Positions 54,240-62,735 of a stretch of DNA of 64,000 nt are shown here, in pieces. Source of the DNA: Streptomyces cavernae (GTDB lineage Bacteria; Actinomycetota; Actinomycetes; Streptomycetales; Streptomycetaceae); NCBI RefSeq assembly GCF_004023625.1, contig NZ_RPDJ01000011.1, forward strand, positions 286,389 to 350,388, read 5' to 3'. Below the pieces are notes generated by a model that worked only from the letters and a program-made list of their open reading frames with translations, did not search any database and had not been told where the DNA came from. The number at the start of each line of letters is the position of its first letter. Within the stretch, counting starts at the first letter, position 1. The translations under genes were made by a program, and so were the position numbers.

Positions 54240-54628
54240 AACCGTCGACGGCGGCCCTGACCGCAGCCGGAGTCGACCACATCAAGCTCGCTTACCACTA
54301 CGCAGATACCGGCGACATCGACGGATACGGCTCACTCCTCGACACCAACGTGGAGATCGACGCTCCGGGCTTCCTACGCGGCCGAGGCCGGACACAGGTA
54401 CTGGATCGCGCCGCGCAACTGGCTCCGCGACAGAACCAGCATCACATCCACGACATCATCGCGGACCGGCACCGCGTCGCCGTAGTGGGCACCGCCTACA
54501 CCCGGCACCCGGCCGCCGCCGTGGAATTCACCGATGTCTTCACCCTGTCCTCCGACGGGCTCATCCTGCGACAGCGTCGCTACCTGCCCGTCAACGACAC
54601 CAGCACCAGCACTCATGGAGAGGAATAG
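54236..54628 (+). CDS. SnoaL/NTF2-like protein, 130 aa
   Basis: TTG overlaps the LanB-like stop by 4 nt (TTGA). The cone-shaped NTF2 fold is suggested by IKLAYHYADTGDIDGYGSLL, an EIDAPGFLRGRGRTQVLDRA turn, and the strands VAVVGTAYTRHP and EFTDVFTLSSDGLILRQRRY. Members act as small cyclases, isomerases or hydrolases, or bind ligands. A specific role here is unknown. An internal start cannot be excluded because TTG has no strong ribosome site. Confidence 0.75.
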   Translation: MKPSTAALTAAGVDHIKLAYHYADTGDIDGYGSLLDTNVEIDAPGFLRGRGRTQVLDRAAQLAPRQNQHHIHDIIADRHRVAVVGTAYTRHPAAAVEFTDVFTLSSDGLILRQRRYLPVNDTSTSTHGEE

Positions 54629-54632
54629 GCCG

Positions 54633-54878
54633 ATGAGCCACACGGTCCCCGACCTCAGCCAGGTCATCGAACTCGTCACGGAAATCGTCGGACACCAGCA
54701 AGTCACCGCAGACAGCAACTTCTTCGACGCAGGCGGCGACTCGCTGACAGCTGCTCATCTGTCGCTCCTGCTGGAAGAACGCTTCGGCCTAGGCGTGGAT
54801 GTCTTCACCATCTACGCGTCCGAGGACCTGCGCGAAATCCACACGGCACTGCTCGCCCCCACGGGACACCCCGCGTGA
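54633..54878 (+). CDS. Peptidyl/acyl carrier protein, 81 aa
   Basis: ATG with GGAGAGGAA upstream. NFFDAGGDSLTAAHLSLLLE holds the Ser that receives phosphopantetheine (DxFFxxGGDSL). Four-helix carrier of normal size. Its gene overlaps the adenylation gene by 4 nt, so that enzyme probably loads it. Confidence 0.93.
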   Translation: MSHTVPDLSQVIELVTEIVGHQQVTADSNFFDAGGDSLTAAHLSLLLEERFGLGVDVFTIYASEDLREIHTALLAPTGHPA

Positions 54879-56356
54879 GCACCGGAATGCTCACCACGAA
54901 TCGCCCGGCAACGGACTCCGTCCTGATGAGCCGGGTACGCCAAGTCGCAGCCGAGCGCGGCGGAAACATCGCGATCGCCGGGCCGCGGGCCTCCCTCAGC
55001 TACCGCGACCTGATGGACAGGGCCGACGCCTGGACCGGGTTACTGCGCGGGTACGCGCCACCCCCTGGGGCCGTGGTGGCCCTGCGGGTGGCGGACCCCA
55101 CTTTCCTCGCCTCCGCCTTCCTCGCCGTCCGTGCCGCCGGACTAGTGCCGATGCTGATCGACCCGCATTCCCCCGCAAGCCGCCGCACAGCGGTTCTGGC
55201 CGCAGCCCGTCCGGCCCTGTCGATGGACGTATGCGACACCCCCGAAATCGCCGAACAGGCGCCCAACCCGAAGCTGCTGCCTGCCGACGCGGGCTACCTG
55301 GGCTTCACCTCCGGAACCCAGGGCCCGCCCAAGGGCATCGTCGCCCAGGAACGCGGTGTACTGCACTTCGTCGACTGGGAAACCTCGGCTCTCTCTGTCC
55401 GCCCCGCCGACCGCATCGCGATGATCAGCCCGCCGACGTTCGAAGTCGTGTTCCGCGAACTGTTCGTCGGCCTCACCGCGGGCGCACAACTCATCGCCGC
55501 AGACGCCGTCACCCGCACCGACCAGCGTGCCGTCCTTCCCTGGCTGAAGGACCACGAAGTCACCGTCGTGCACGCCGTCCCCAGCCTGGCGGCACGCTGG
55601 ACCGCAGCGGCTCCCCGTGCCCGCCCGGACCGACTTCGGTGGACCCTGTTCGCCGGCGAACCGCTGCACGCCTGCCACGTGGACGCCTGGCGCGGCGCGG
55701 CCCCGCACACCGAAGTCGGCAACCTCTACGGGCCGTCAGAGACGACACTGGCCAAATTCTTCTACCACGTGCCCCACGACCGCCGCCCCGGCCTGCAACC
55801 AGTCGGCAAACCCCTGCCCGGAGCGCACTTGCAGACCCTCGAACCCGCAGGCGGCGTCTTCCGCGTGGGCATCGAAACCCCCGACGGCTCCTTCGGCTAC
55901 CTGGAGGGCACAGCGTCACCCGAAGACCACGCCGCTCTGACACGCACAGCGGGCACGACTGTCTTCCACAGCCAGGACCTCGGAACGCTGGACGACAACG
56001 GTCACCTGGTCATCAAGGGACGCCTCGACGCACGAGTCAAACGGCGCGGGGTGTTCGTCGACCTCGGCGCCATCGAGGAGGCAGCAAACCGGCTTCCCGG
56101 TGTCCAGCTGGCCGGCTGCGTGCAAACCGCTCCCGCCACGGGCGGCACCATCGTGCTGTGCGTCGAAGTCCGTCCGGAAGTTTCGGTGTCGGACGTTCGC
56201 AAGGCCTTGATGCGGGCGCTCGGACCGCAGTCGCCGGACCGGGTCGTCGCCCTCCCTCGGGTGCCGCTCTCCCCGAACGGCAAGATCGACCGGCGGGCGC
56301 TCCTCGCAGTCCTGGAGGCAGCGCCGCTGCCGACCCCGGGTGGGCCAGGCGCATGA
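54875..56356 (+). CDS. Stand-alone amino-acid adenylation enzyme, 493 aa
   Basis: Core motifs are visible: FTSGTQGPPKGI (A3), NLYGPSETT (A5), HSQDLGTLDDNGHLVIKGRL (A7/A8), ARVKRRGVFVDLGAIEE, and PLSPNGKIDRRAL with the catalytic Lys (A10). At the A4 position (ISPPTFEVVFRELF) the Asp that normally grips the alpha-amino group appears as Glu. That may mean an unusual substrate, such as a beta- or acidic amino acid. It activates an amino acid as AMP ester and transfers it to the carrier encoded just upstream. A TTA codon lies at 55040-55042. Confidence 0.9.
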   Translation: MSTGMLTTNRPATDSVLMSRVRQVAAERGGNIAIAGPRASLSYRDLMDRADAWTGLLRGYAPPPGAVVALRVADPTFLASAFLAVRAAGLVPMLIDPHSPASRRTAVLAAARPALSMDVCDTPEIAEQAPNPKLLPADAGYLGFTSGTQGPPKGIVAQERGVLHFVDWETSALSVRPADRIAMISPPTFEVVFRELFVGLTAGAQLIAADAVTRTDQRAVLPWLKDHEVTVVHAVPSLAARWTAAAPRARPDRLRWTLFAGEPLHACHVDAWRGAAPHTEVGNLYGPSETTLAKFFYHVPHDRRPGLQPVGKPLPGAHLQTLEPAGGVFRVGIETPDGSFGYLEGTASPEDHAALTRTAGTTVFHSQDLGTLDDNGHLVIKGRLDARVKRRGVFVDLGAIEEAANRLPGVQLAGCVQTAPATGGTIVLCVEVRPEVSVSDVRKALMRALGPQSPDRVVALPRVPLSPNGKIDRRALLAVLEAAPLPTPGGPGA

Positions 56357-57606
56357 CGAAGCGCACGGTTGTCATCGTCGATCCGTACTCCTCCGGAGTC
56401 TCGTACGCGCCCGCCCTGCGCAGGGCGGGTTTCTCACCCGTCGCTGTCCGCTCCACCCCCTTCCCGGCCGAGCAGTTCACCTCCAGCTTCCGCCCGAATG
56501 ACTTCGACAAGCACTGGGTGGAGAACACCGACCCGAACGTCCTCGTGCGGCAACTGGCTCCGCTGGGCGTCGCTGCCGTGGTCCCCGGCTCAGAGAGCGG
56601 AGTGCGGCTCGCCGACCAACTCGCCGCAGAACTCACACCGACGACTGCCCATCTCCCTTCACTCGCCCACTGCCGTCACCACAAGGGCCACATGATGGCC
56701 GCAGTCGCCGCCGTAGGCCTGCCAGTCACCCCCACCGTCTGCGTCCGCGAGCCGGACCAGGCGGCCGGATTCGTGCGGCGCGATGACATCGCCGGACATG
56801 ACCTGGTGATCAAACCAGCGACCAGTGTCTCCAGTGATGGTGTGACGCTGGCTCCCGGCGGTCGGGGCTGGCGGTCCGCTGTCCAGGCACTGCTCGGCAG
56901 GACCAACGCCACCGGCGTACTCAACGAGGAGGTCGTCCTCCAACGGCGCCTGATCGGCCCCGAGTACGTCGTGAACACCTTCACCGCCGAGGGTCGGCAC
57001 TTCGTAACCGACGTGTGCCGCTACACCAAAGTGACCAACGGTGACAGCTTCGCGGTCTACCAGGACGTGGACTTCCTGGCGATGGACGCCCCTCACGTCC
57101 CGGAGCTGATCGCCTACGTGCAACAGGCCCTGGACGCCCTCGGGTTCAGGTTCGGACCGGCACACACCGAGGTGATACTCACGCCGGAAGGCCCCCGGCT
57201 CGTCGAGGTCAACTCACGCATCGCCGGCAGCGGGATGGCCGCCGCCGCCGAACTGGCAACCGGCAACAGCGCAGTCCGGTTGCTCGTGCGGCACCTGCAG
57301 GGAGAACGTGACCATCCCGATGGATTCACCCTGCGCCGCGCAGTGAAGGTGGCCATGTTCCTTGCCAGGGAAAGCGGCATTGTCACCAACGCCGAAGCCT
57401 TCGAGCAGATCCAGACCCTCCCAACCTGCCGCGGTCTGAACCACAACGTCCGCAACGGCACCCGTGTCCAGGCGACCTCCGACCTGTTGTCGTCCCTACG
57501 CCTCGGCTGGGCGCTGCTGGCCCATCAGGACCCGGCCCACGTGGATCGCGACTACACCCGCTTACGAACCTATGCGGCCGGCCTGCGCATTCTCCCCACG
57601 GAGTGA
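56353..57606 (+). CDS. ATP-grasp ligase, 417 aa
   Basis: ATG overlaps the adenylation gene by 4 nt. The N-terminal Rossmann-like part (VVIVDPYSSGVSYAPALRRA) and VVPGSESGVRLAD are followed by the ATP-grasp core: DLVIKPATSVSSDGV, VLQRRLIGPEYVVNTFTAEG and TEVILTPEGPRLVEVNSRIA (metal ligands E and N). Relatives such as amino-acid ligases join two amino acids through an acyl phosphate. It is a likely amide-forming step in the pathway. TTA codon at 57562-57564. Confidence 0.88.
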   Translation: MTKRTVVIVDPYSSGVSYAPALRRAGFSPVAVRSTPFPAEQFTSSFRPNDFDKHWVENTDPNVLVRQLAPLGVAAVVPGSESGVRLADQLAAELTPTTAHLPSLAHCRHHKGHMMAAVAAVGLPVTPTVCVREPDQAAGFVRRDDIAGHDLVIKPATSVSSDGVTLAPGGRGWRSAVQALLGRTNATGVLNEEVVLQRRLIGPEYVVNTFTAEGRHFVTDVCRYTKVTNGDSFAVYQDVDFLAMDAPHVPELIAYVQQALDALGFRFGPAHTEVILTPEGPRLVEVNSRIAGSGMAAAAELATGNSAVRLLVRHLQGERDHPDGFTLRRAVKVAMFLARESGIVTNAEAFEQIQTLPTCRGLNHNVRNGTRVQATSDLLSSLRLGWALLAHQDPAHVDRDYTRLRTYAAGLRILPTE

Positions 57607-57648
57607 CCGAGAAGGATCCCCCACCCGAAAACCGAAAGGCGAAATCTC

Positions 57649-58821
57649 ATGACCAACTTGGCAGTGCCGCCCGTCCGAAAGCGGCCCCTCACACCCACCC
57701 GGGCCGGATTCACGAGCCAATCGGCAAGCCCATCCCGACCACTTGCGAATGATGCTTGCCGTCCGGCCACCCAGGAGGGCTCGTCCTCGGCGGCGACGGC
57801 AGGAACGATGAAGCCCGACGAGCTGGACTTTCCGATGCCGCCGGAAATCGATTGCGGTGGACCGGCATACGAAGAGAATTTCGGCGTCCCCCGCATGGCT
57901 ACGTTCGAGAAGGCCAGCGGAGAGGTCCGGCTCGGCCATGTGGACGATCTCCTCAAGCACCTTGATCCAGGCGACCTCGTGGTCCTTAACAACAGTCGGG
58001 TCGCCCGCACGGGCTTTCACGGGACTATTCGGTCGGCGGAGGCCGTCATCGAGTTGCGTGGATTCATCGACGGCTGCGACTGGGCGGCCACCGTGGACTC
58101 CCGGGTCACCGTGGAGCCGGGCGACCGCATCGCAGCGGATGCGGTCGATTTCGAGATCGTCCGAGCGGCTCCGGGCGGCACCGGTCCGCTCTGGATCATT
58201 CGGTTCCTGTGCGAGGAGTCGTTGATGGACGCGTTCCTGGAAGCCGGGCACACCAACGGCGACACCAGGACGGAGCAGGGGCAGGCCGCATCCCGCCTGA
58301 GGTCGGTCGCGCTCCCCACCGCAAGTTCCATCCTCTCCCGCGCGCTCCTCGACGAACTCGGCAAGCACGGCATCCGCACCGCCGAAGTAACTCTGCACGC
58401 GGGTCTTCCCTCGTTCGAAAAGAACATCATCGACGAGGAGCGGATCGACCTGCACCGCGTCCCCGGAGAGCGTTACTCCATATCGGCCGAGGCCGCCGAA
58501 AAGATCAATGGCGCGCTGGCCTCCGGCAGGCGCATCGTCGCGGTGGGGACGACGGTGCTCCGGGCCGTCGAGTCAGCAGCCCTGAGCGGACTGCCGCTGA
58601 CCGCGCGTAGCGAGTGGACCGAACTCGCGATCTATCCGGGTTTCACTTTCCGGGTGTGCAACGGCTTGATGACCGGCTTCCACCCGTCAAGGTCGTCGCA
58701 CCTCGCCCTCTCGGCGGCTTTCACAGGACGGGATCTGCTGTTCCGGGGATATGACGAAGCAGTCCGAAGCGGATATCGGTTCTCACCCGGCCACGAGATC
58801 ACCTTGACGCTCGAGAACTAG
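57649..58821 (+). CDS. QueA-like protein (SAM:tRNA ribosyltransferase-isomerase family), 390 aa
   Basis: The C-terminal two thirds match QueA: HLDPGDLVVLNNSRVARTGF, GRRIVAVGTTVLRAVESAA, YPGFTFRVCNGLMTGFHPSR and GYRFSPGHEITLTLEN. QueA moves the ribosyl part of SAM onto 7-aminomethyl-7-deazaguanine in tRNA. Here conserved blocks differ: the PTAGLHF region reads LPTASSILSR, and TNFHLPEST reads TGFHPSRSS. The family start (MKPDELDFPMP) is at ATG 57808. ATG 57649 has the better ribosome site and adds a 53-residue basic/Ser-rich extension. A pathway role using SAM as ribosyl donor is inferred. Confidence 0.85.
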   Translation: MTNLAVPPVRKRPLTPTRAGFTSQSASPSRPLANDACRPATQEGSSSAATAGTMKPDELDFPMPPEIDCGGPAYEENFGVPRMATFEKASGEVRLGHVDDLLKHLDPGDLVVLNNSRVARTGFHGTIRSAEAVIELRGFIDGCDWAATVDSRVTVEPGDRIAADAVDFEIVRAAPGGTGPLWIIRFLCEESLMDAFLEAGHTNGDTRTEQGQAASRLRSVALPTASSILSRALLDELGKHGIRTAEVTLHAGLPSFEKNIIDEERIDLHRVPGERYSISAEAAEKINGALASGRRIVAVGTTVLRAVESAALSGLPLTARSEWTELAIYPGFTFRVCNGLMTGFHPSRSSHLALSAAFTGRDLLFRGYDEAVRSGYRFSPGHEITLTLEN

Positions 58822-58917
58822 GTCGACCGCGGCTCACAGGAAACCAGAAAACCTGACGGACCGCAGCCAGGCCACTCTTCACCCGACCACTGACGGCGAA
58901 GGCCGGAAAGGTTGACA

Positions 58918-60393
58918 ATGGACCGCAACGAGACTATCGACGCGCACTCGGATTGGATCGCCCGTGCAGATCGGCTGAAGTTTCCCTCGTGGACCGGCGA
59001 CGGCGCCACGTTCGCTGTCACCTCGCCACGTGACGGCCAGGTGCTCACCCGAGTGCCGGCAGCTGGCACGGACCACGTGGACCGAGCCGTAGCCGCTGCC
59101 CGCGAGGCATTCGACCACGGCCCCTGGCCGCGCATGCCCGCGGTGGAGCGCCGTGAGGTTCTGCTCCGCCTGGCCTCGCTGCTGGACGCGCACCGCACGG
59201 AGCTTGCCCTCCTGGTGAGCCTGGAGATGGGTATGCCGATCACCGAGGCGTACAACTCCGAAGTGCCCGGCACGGCCGCCTGCTTCCGGTGGTACGCCGA
59301 GTTGGCTGACAAGCTGGTGGACGAGTCACCCCAAACCAATGACGACGCCCTGGCCCTGGTGACCCGGGACCCGGCCGGGGTGGTCGGCGCCGTCGTGCCC
59401 TGGAACTTCCCGCTACTCATGGCGGCTTGGAAGCTTGCCCCGGCGCTCGCGGTCGGCTGCACTGTGGTGCTGAAGCCCGCGGAGCAGTCCCCGCTCTCCG
59501 CACTTCGCCTGGCCGAACTGGCCACCGAGTCAGGCCTGCCGCACGGAGTACTGACGGTGGTCACCGGGGACGGACTGGCGGGACGAGCGCTCGGCCGTCA
59601 CCCCGGCGTCGACGTGCTTGCCTTCACCGGTTCCACCGAAGTCGGGCGCGCGTTTGCCGGCTACGCAGCAGAGTCAAACCTCAAACGAGTCTGGCTCGAA
59701 CTGGGAGGGAAGTCTGCCAACATCATCCTGCCCGACGCGCCCGATCTCGATGTCGCTGCGGATACCGCCGCCTGGGGGATCTGCTACAACAGCGGCCAGA
59801 TGTGCACAGCCCCGTCCCGGCTGCTGGTACACCGGGCGGTAGCCGACGAGGTCGTCGACAGGGTCATCACCAGCGCCAGCGCGCAGGTCGGCGGTGACCC
59901 GCTCGACCCGGCCACCACGATGGGCCCCATGGTCTCGGCCGCACAGCGCGCGCGGGTGCAGCGTCACATTGATGTCGGCATCGACGAGGGAGCTCGTCTG
60001 CGCCACGGTGCCGACCAACCGTCCTTCGCGGGGGGTCACTACGTGAAGCCCGTTGTCTTCGACCAGGTGACTGCGGACATGCGCATCGCTCGTGAGGAGA
60101 TCTTCGGCCCCGTGCTCTCGGTGCTGGTGTTCGACGATGCCAACGAAGCGATCGACCTGGCCAACAACAGCGAGTACGGGCTCGCGGCGGCGGTATGGAC
60201 CCGGGACCTGGCCACCGCGCACCGGATGTCCCGTCGGCTACACGTCGGCACCGTATGGGTGAACTGCTACGAGGAGGGTGACCTGTCCGTACCTTTCGGC
60301 GGGGTCAAGCAATCCGGGTACGGCCGGGACAAGTCACGGCATGCGATCGACAAGTACACCGACCTCAAAACCGTCTGGATGGGCCTGCGGTAG
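58918..60393 (+). CDS. Aldehyde dehydrogenase, 491 aa
   Basis: ATG 58918 is preceded by GGAAAGG; TTG 58912 is possible but too close. NAD(P)-binding VPWNFPLLMAAWKLAPALAV, FTGSTEVGRAFA, the catalytic Glu in LELGGKSAN and the catalytic Cys in NSGQMCTAPSR are all present, as is the late EEIFGPVLSVLVF. The full-length enzyme resembles aminobutyraldehyde/betaine aldehyde types. It would oxidise a pathway aldehyde to an acid. Confidence 0.94.
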   Translation: MDRNETIDAHSDWIARADRLKFPSWTGDGATFAVTSPRDGQVLTRVPAAGTDHVDRAVAAAREAFDHGPWPRMPAVERREVLLRLASLLDAHRTELALLVSLEMGMPITEAYNSEVPGTAACFRWYAELADKLVDESPQTNDDALALVTRDPAGVVGAVVPWNFPLLMAAWKLAPALAVGCTVVLKPAEQSPLSALRLAELATESGLPHGVLTVVTGDGLAGRALGRHPGVDVLAFTGSTEVGRAFAGYAAESNLKRVWLELGGKSANIILPDAPDLDVAADTAAWGICYNSGQMCTAPSRLLVHRAVADEVVDRVITSASAQVGGDPLDPATTMGPMVSAAQRARVQRHIDVGIDEGARLRHGADQPSFAGGHYVKPVVFDQVTADMRIAREEIFGPVLSVLVFDDANEAIDLANNSEYGLAAAVWTRDLATAHRMSRRLHVGTVWVNCYEEGDLSVPFGGVKQSGYGRDKSRHAIDKYTDLKTVWMGLR

Positions 60394-60406
60394 ACGAGGA
60401 GCAGTC

Positions 60407-61108
60407 ATGAGTCACGCCTTGGGAACTCCCTTCTGGCCGGGACCACCGGCCACTTCCGACCGGAACTGCACCTCACCGGGAAGTGCGTGGGCAGACACCA
60501 CGCCGCCCTCGAACGGACAGGGAAACACAGCCATGCAGGATCTGCCCACCGCCGGCCCGGCGGCACTTCCCGGCATCATCGCCGACTCCGGCCGGATCGG
60601 CTTCACCATGTGGTGTGAGGCGCGCGTCGGTTCGCTACTGGCCACCCTGGCCTCCTCCAAACCGGGCGGGCGCATCCTGGAACTGGGCACCGGAACCGGG
60701 GTCGGCGCCGCATGGCTGCTGGATGGGATGGATGCAGATGCGCGGCTGATCAGCGTGGAGGTGGACCCCGCGATGCAGGCCGTCGCGCTCAACCACCTCG
60801 GCCGCGATCCACGGGTCACGTTCACGACGGCTGATGCGGACGCCTGGCTGTCGGACTACGACGGGGAGCCGTTCGACCTGGCCTTCGTGGACTGCCCTCC
60901 CGGCAAGTCCCACCGCCTGGCGGACCTCCTGGCTCTGCTGCGCGTGGGTGGCCTGTACGTGGTCGATGACATGGTGTTGGACCCGACCTGGCCGGACGAC
61001 TACCAGCGCCAGGTCGGCGAGTTCTTGGAGGAACTGCCGACGGTGACCGGGCTGCGGGCGACCCCCCTGCACTGGGCGTCCGGTGTCGTGCTCGGCGTGC
61101 GGGTCTGA
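60407..61108 (+). CDS. SAM-dependent methyltransferase (class I, O-methyltransferase-like), 233 aa
   Basis: ATG with ACGAGGAG upstream, 13 nt after the dehydrogenase. ILELGTGTGVGAAWLL is motif I (SAM binding), LISVEVDPAMQAVAL motif II, and DLAFVDCPPGKSHRLADLL and GGLYVVDDMVLDPTWP follow as in catechol-type O-methyltransferases. Residues 1-45 are a Pro-rich extension; an internal ATG at 60533 (MQDLPTAGP) might be the true start. Substrate unknown. Confidence 0.85.
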   Translation: MSHALGTPFWPGPPATSDRNCTSPGSAWADTTPPSNGQGNTAMQDLPTAGPAALPGIIADSGRIGFTMWCEARVGSLLATLASSKPGGRILELGTGTGVGAAWLLDGMDADARLISVEVDPAMQAVALNHLGRDPRVTFTTADADAWLSDYDGEPFDLAFVDCPPGKSHRLADLLALLRVGGLYVVDDMVLDPTWPDDYQRQVGEFLEELPTVTGLRATPLHWASGVVLGVRV

Positions 61109-61292
61109 CGCCCGGCCGCCGTCCCCGCGTGCGCCGTCTTCCACAGAAGCAGTGCGGCCACGCGCACCAGCTCTCGCCCGCCCCGCTACACCACCCTGCC
61201 GTTTGGCCTCCGAGCATCGCGGTAGGTCAGAGCCGGGCTATCGGGCAAACAGATCAGGCCACCGAAAACGGAAGGGTTAAGGAGCAATTCCC

Positions 61293-62543
61293 ATGGGTCG
61301 CACAACCGGGCCACTGTCATGGCAGCAGGAATATTCACTGAGGTGGGAGAGCGAGTACGGTCCGAACGAGACGCTCTACGACAGCTTCGTCGTGCCCGGA
61401 CTTACAGAACCAGGTGCGGTGATCGACCGGGTTGAGGAGTTGGCCGCCAACGCGGACGTCTTGCGCATCGTTGAGGCGAAGCCCGGAGATCCACAGCCAG
61501 CCACCTACTCGGATCGCCTTGAGGCCCCCCGCGAAGTCGTCCGCTGCACCTCTCCCGACGACGTCGGCAAGGCCGTGCGGGAGCACCACTCCGCCGGCTT
61601 CGACGCTGCAGGGCCCCGCTGGACGTTCGCCGTCATCGAGCATCCCGACGAGACGGGACGGACGGTCAACACCCTCTCGGTCCTATTCGATCACCTCCTC
61701 GCCGACGCGCACTCGATGACGCTGTTCCGTTCCAGGATGCTCTCGGGCGTGAACACGGAGGAGAGGACGGGCCACTTCCAGGAGTGGGTAAGGGCACAGC
61801 GCCAGGAATTCGATCCGACAGCACCGAACAACCCCGCCAGACAGTTCTGGCTCAGGACGCTCGATGGCGCCTCGCCCTACCAGGGGATCAACCCCGAGGT
61901 CTTCGGCGAGGGCGACGGCGCACACCTGGGTAGCATCCACATCAACACCTTCTCCTCGCTCTCGTTGACGACACTGAACGAGCTGGCGCGGCGGCTCAAG
62001 GCAACCCCGTTCGTGATCCTGCTAGCGGTGGCGACCGCTACGGCCGCCGAACTCACCGGCGGAGCCCCGGACCTCGTCATACGCAGCCAGAACAGCGGGC
62101 GCACACATGCCACCATGAACACCCTCGGCTCGATGGCCACGGGGATGCCGTTCCGGTTGCGGCACCCTCAGCTCGAATGCGTCGACTCGGCCCTCCAGGT
62201 CGCGCGGGCGGCGTGGTCGGACGCGCTCCGCTACTACCACACACCCTGGCTGTTCATCGAGACGGTGAGCGCCTCCACCGGTGTCCAAGACACCGCCGAA
62301 GACCACCCCCAGCTCATCCTGAACTTCTTCCCCCGGGAGATCAGCGGGATCGGCGAACAGCACGGCGAGGATGGTGAGGTGAGCTATCAGGTGAGTGAGA
62401 ACGAGCTGTACGTCTACCCGATCGAGGGAGGCGGTCTCCTGCTGCGGCTCACAGTGAACCTGCAGCACACGTCACTGCGCAGAGCCAGGGAGTTCCTCAG
62501 TACCTTCGCCTCTCGTCTCAAGCAGCTCGCCGAAGCCGCTTAG
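61293..62543 (+). CDS. Stand-alone condensation-domain-like protein, 416 aa
   Basis: ATG with AAGGAG upstream. Opens TTGPLSWQQEYSLRWESEYG, very like the 45666 protein. LSVLFDHLLADAHSMTLF keeps the DHxxxD form of the catalytic motif. FWLRTLDG, SQNSGRTHATMNTLGSMATG and LRHPQLECVDSALQVARAAW also correspond. Probable amide- or ester-forming enzyme acting with the carrier protein. It is the last gene of the cluster before insertion-sequence DNA. Confidence 0.75.
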   Translation: MGRTTGPLSWQQEYSLRWESEYGPNETLYDSFVVPGLTEPGAVIDRVEELAANADVLRIVEAKPGDPQPATYSDRLEAPREVVRCTSPDDVGKAVREHHSAGFDAAGPRWTFAVIEHPDETGRTVNTLSVLFDHLLADAHSMTLFRSRMLSGVNTEERTGHFQEWVRAQRQEFDPTAPNNPARQFWLRTLDGASPYQGINPEVFGEGDGAHLGSIHINTFSSLSLTTLNELARRLKATPFVILLAVATATAAELTGGAPDLVIRSQNSGRTHATMNTLGSMATGMPFRLRHPQLECVDSALQVARAAWSDALRYYHTPWLFIETVSASTGVQDTAEDHPQLILNFFPREISGIGEQHGEDGEVSYQVSENELYVYPIEGGGLLLRLTVNLQHTSLRRAREFLSTFASRLKQLAEAA

Positions 62544-62571
62544 AGGACGTCCCGCTTGCATGCGTGTTAGT

Positions 62572-62708
62572 TCATGGATTGGGCCAGGTTATGGTGCTTT
62601 CGCCGGTTGCTCGTTTAGCGAGGTTCGAGATCATCGCGAGGCGGATCATGCTCTCGGAGTGCCCTGGTTTGGTCTCGTAGTCGCGGGCCAGTCGGCGGTG
62701 CATCATGA
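62572..62708 (-). pseudogene. C-terminal remnant of an IS5-type transposase
   Basis: A minus-strand frame reads MMHRRLARDYETKPGHSESM and ends ESTITWPNP at 62572. It aligns with the last 45 or so residues of the intact transposase at 62974. The rest of the gene is missing, probably cut by the neighbouring insertion sequence. Confidence 0.7.
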
Positions 62709-62735
62709 AACAGACATCACCTTACGAACCGCCCA

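Noticed and set aside
54799..56352. Plus-strand frame running from the carrier gene through the adenylation gene into the ATP-grasp gene
   Set aside because: Only the part from 56353 is a gene; the rest is the wrong frame of the adenylation gene and is Pro/Arg-rich nonsense.
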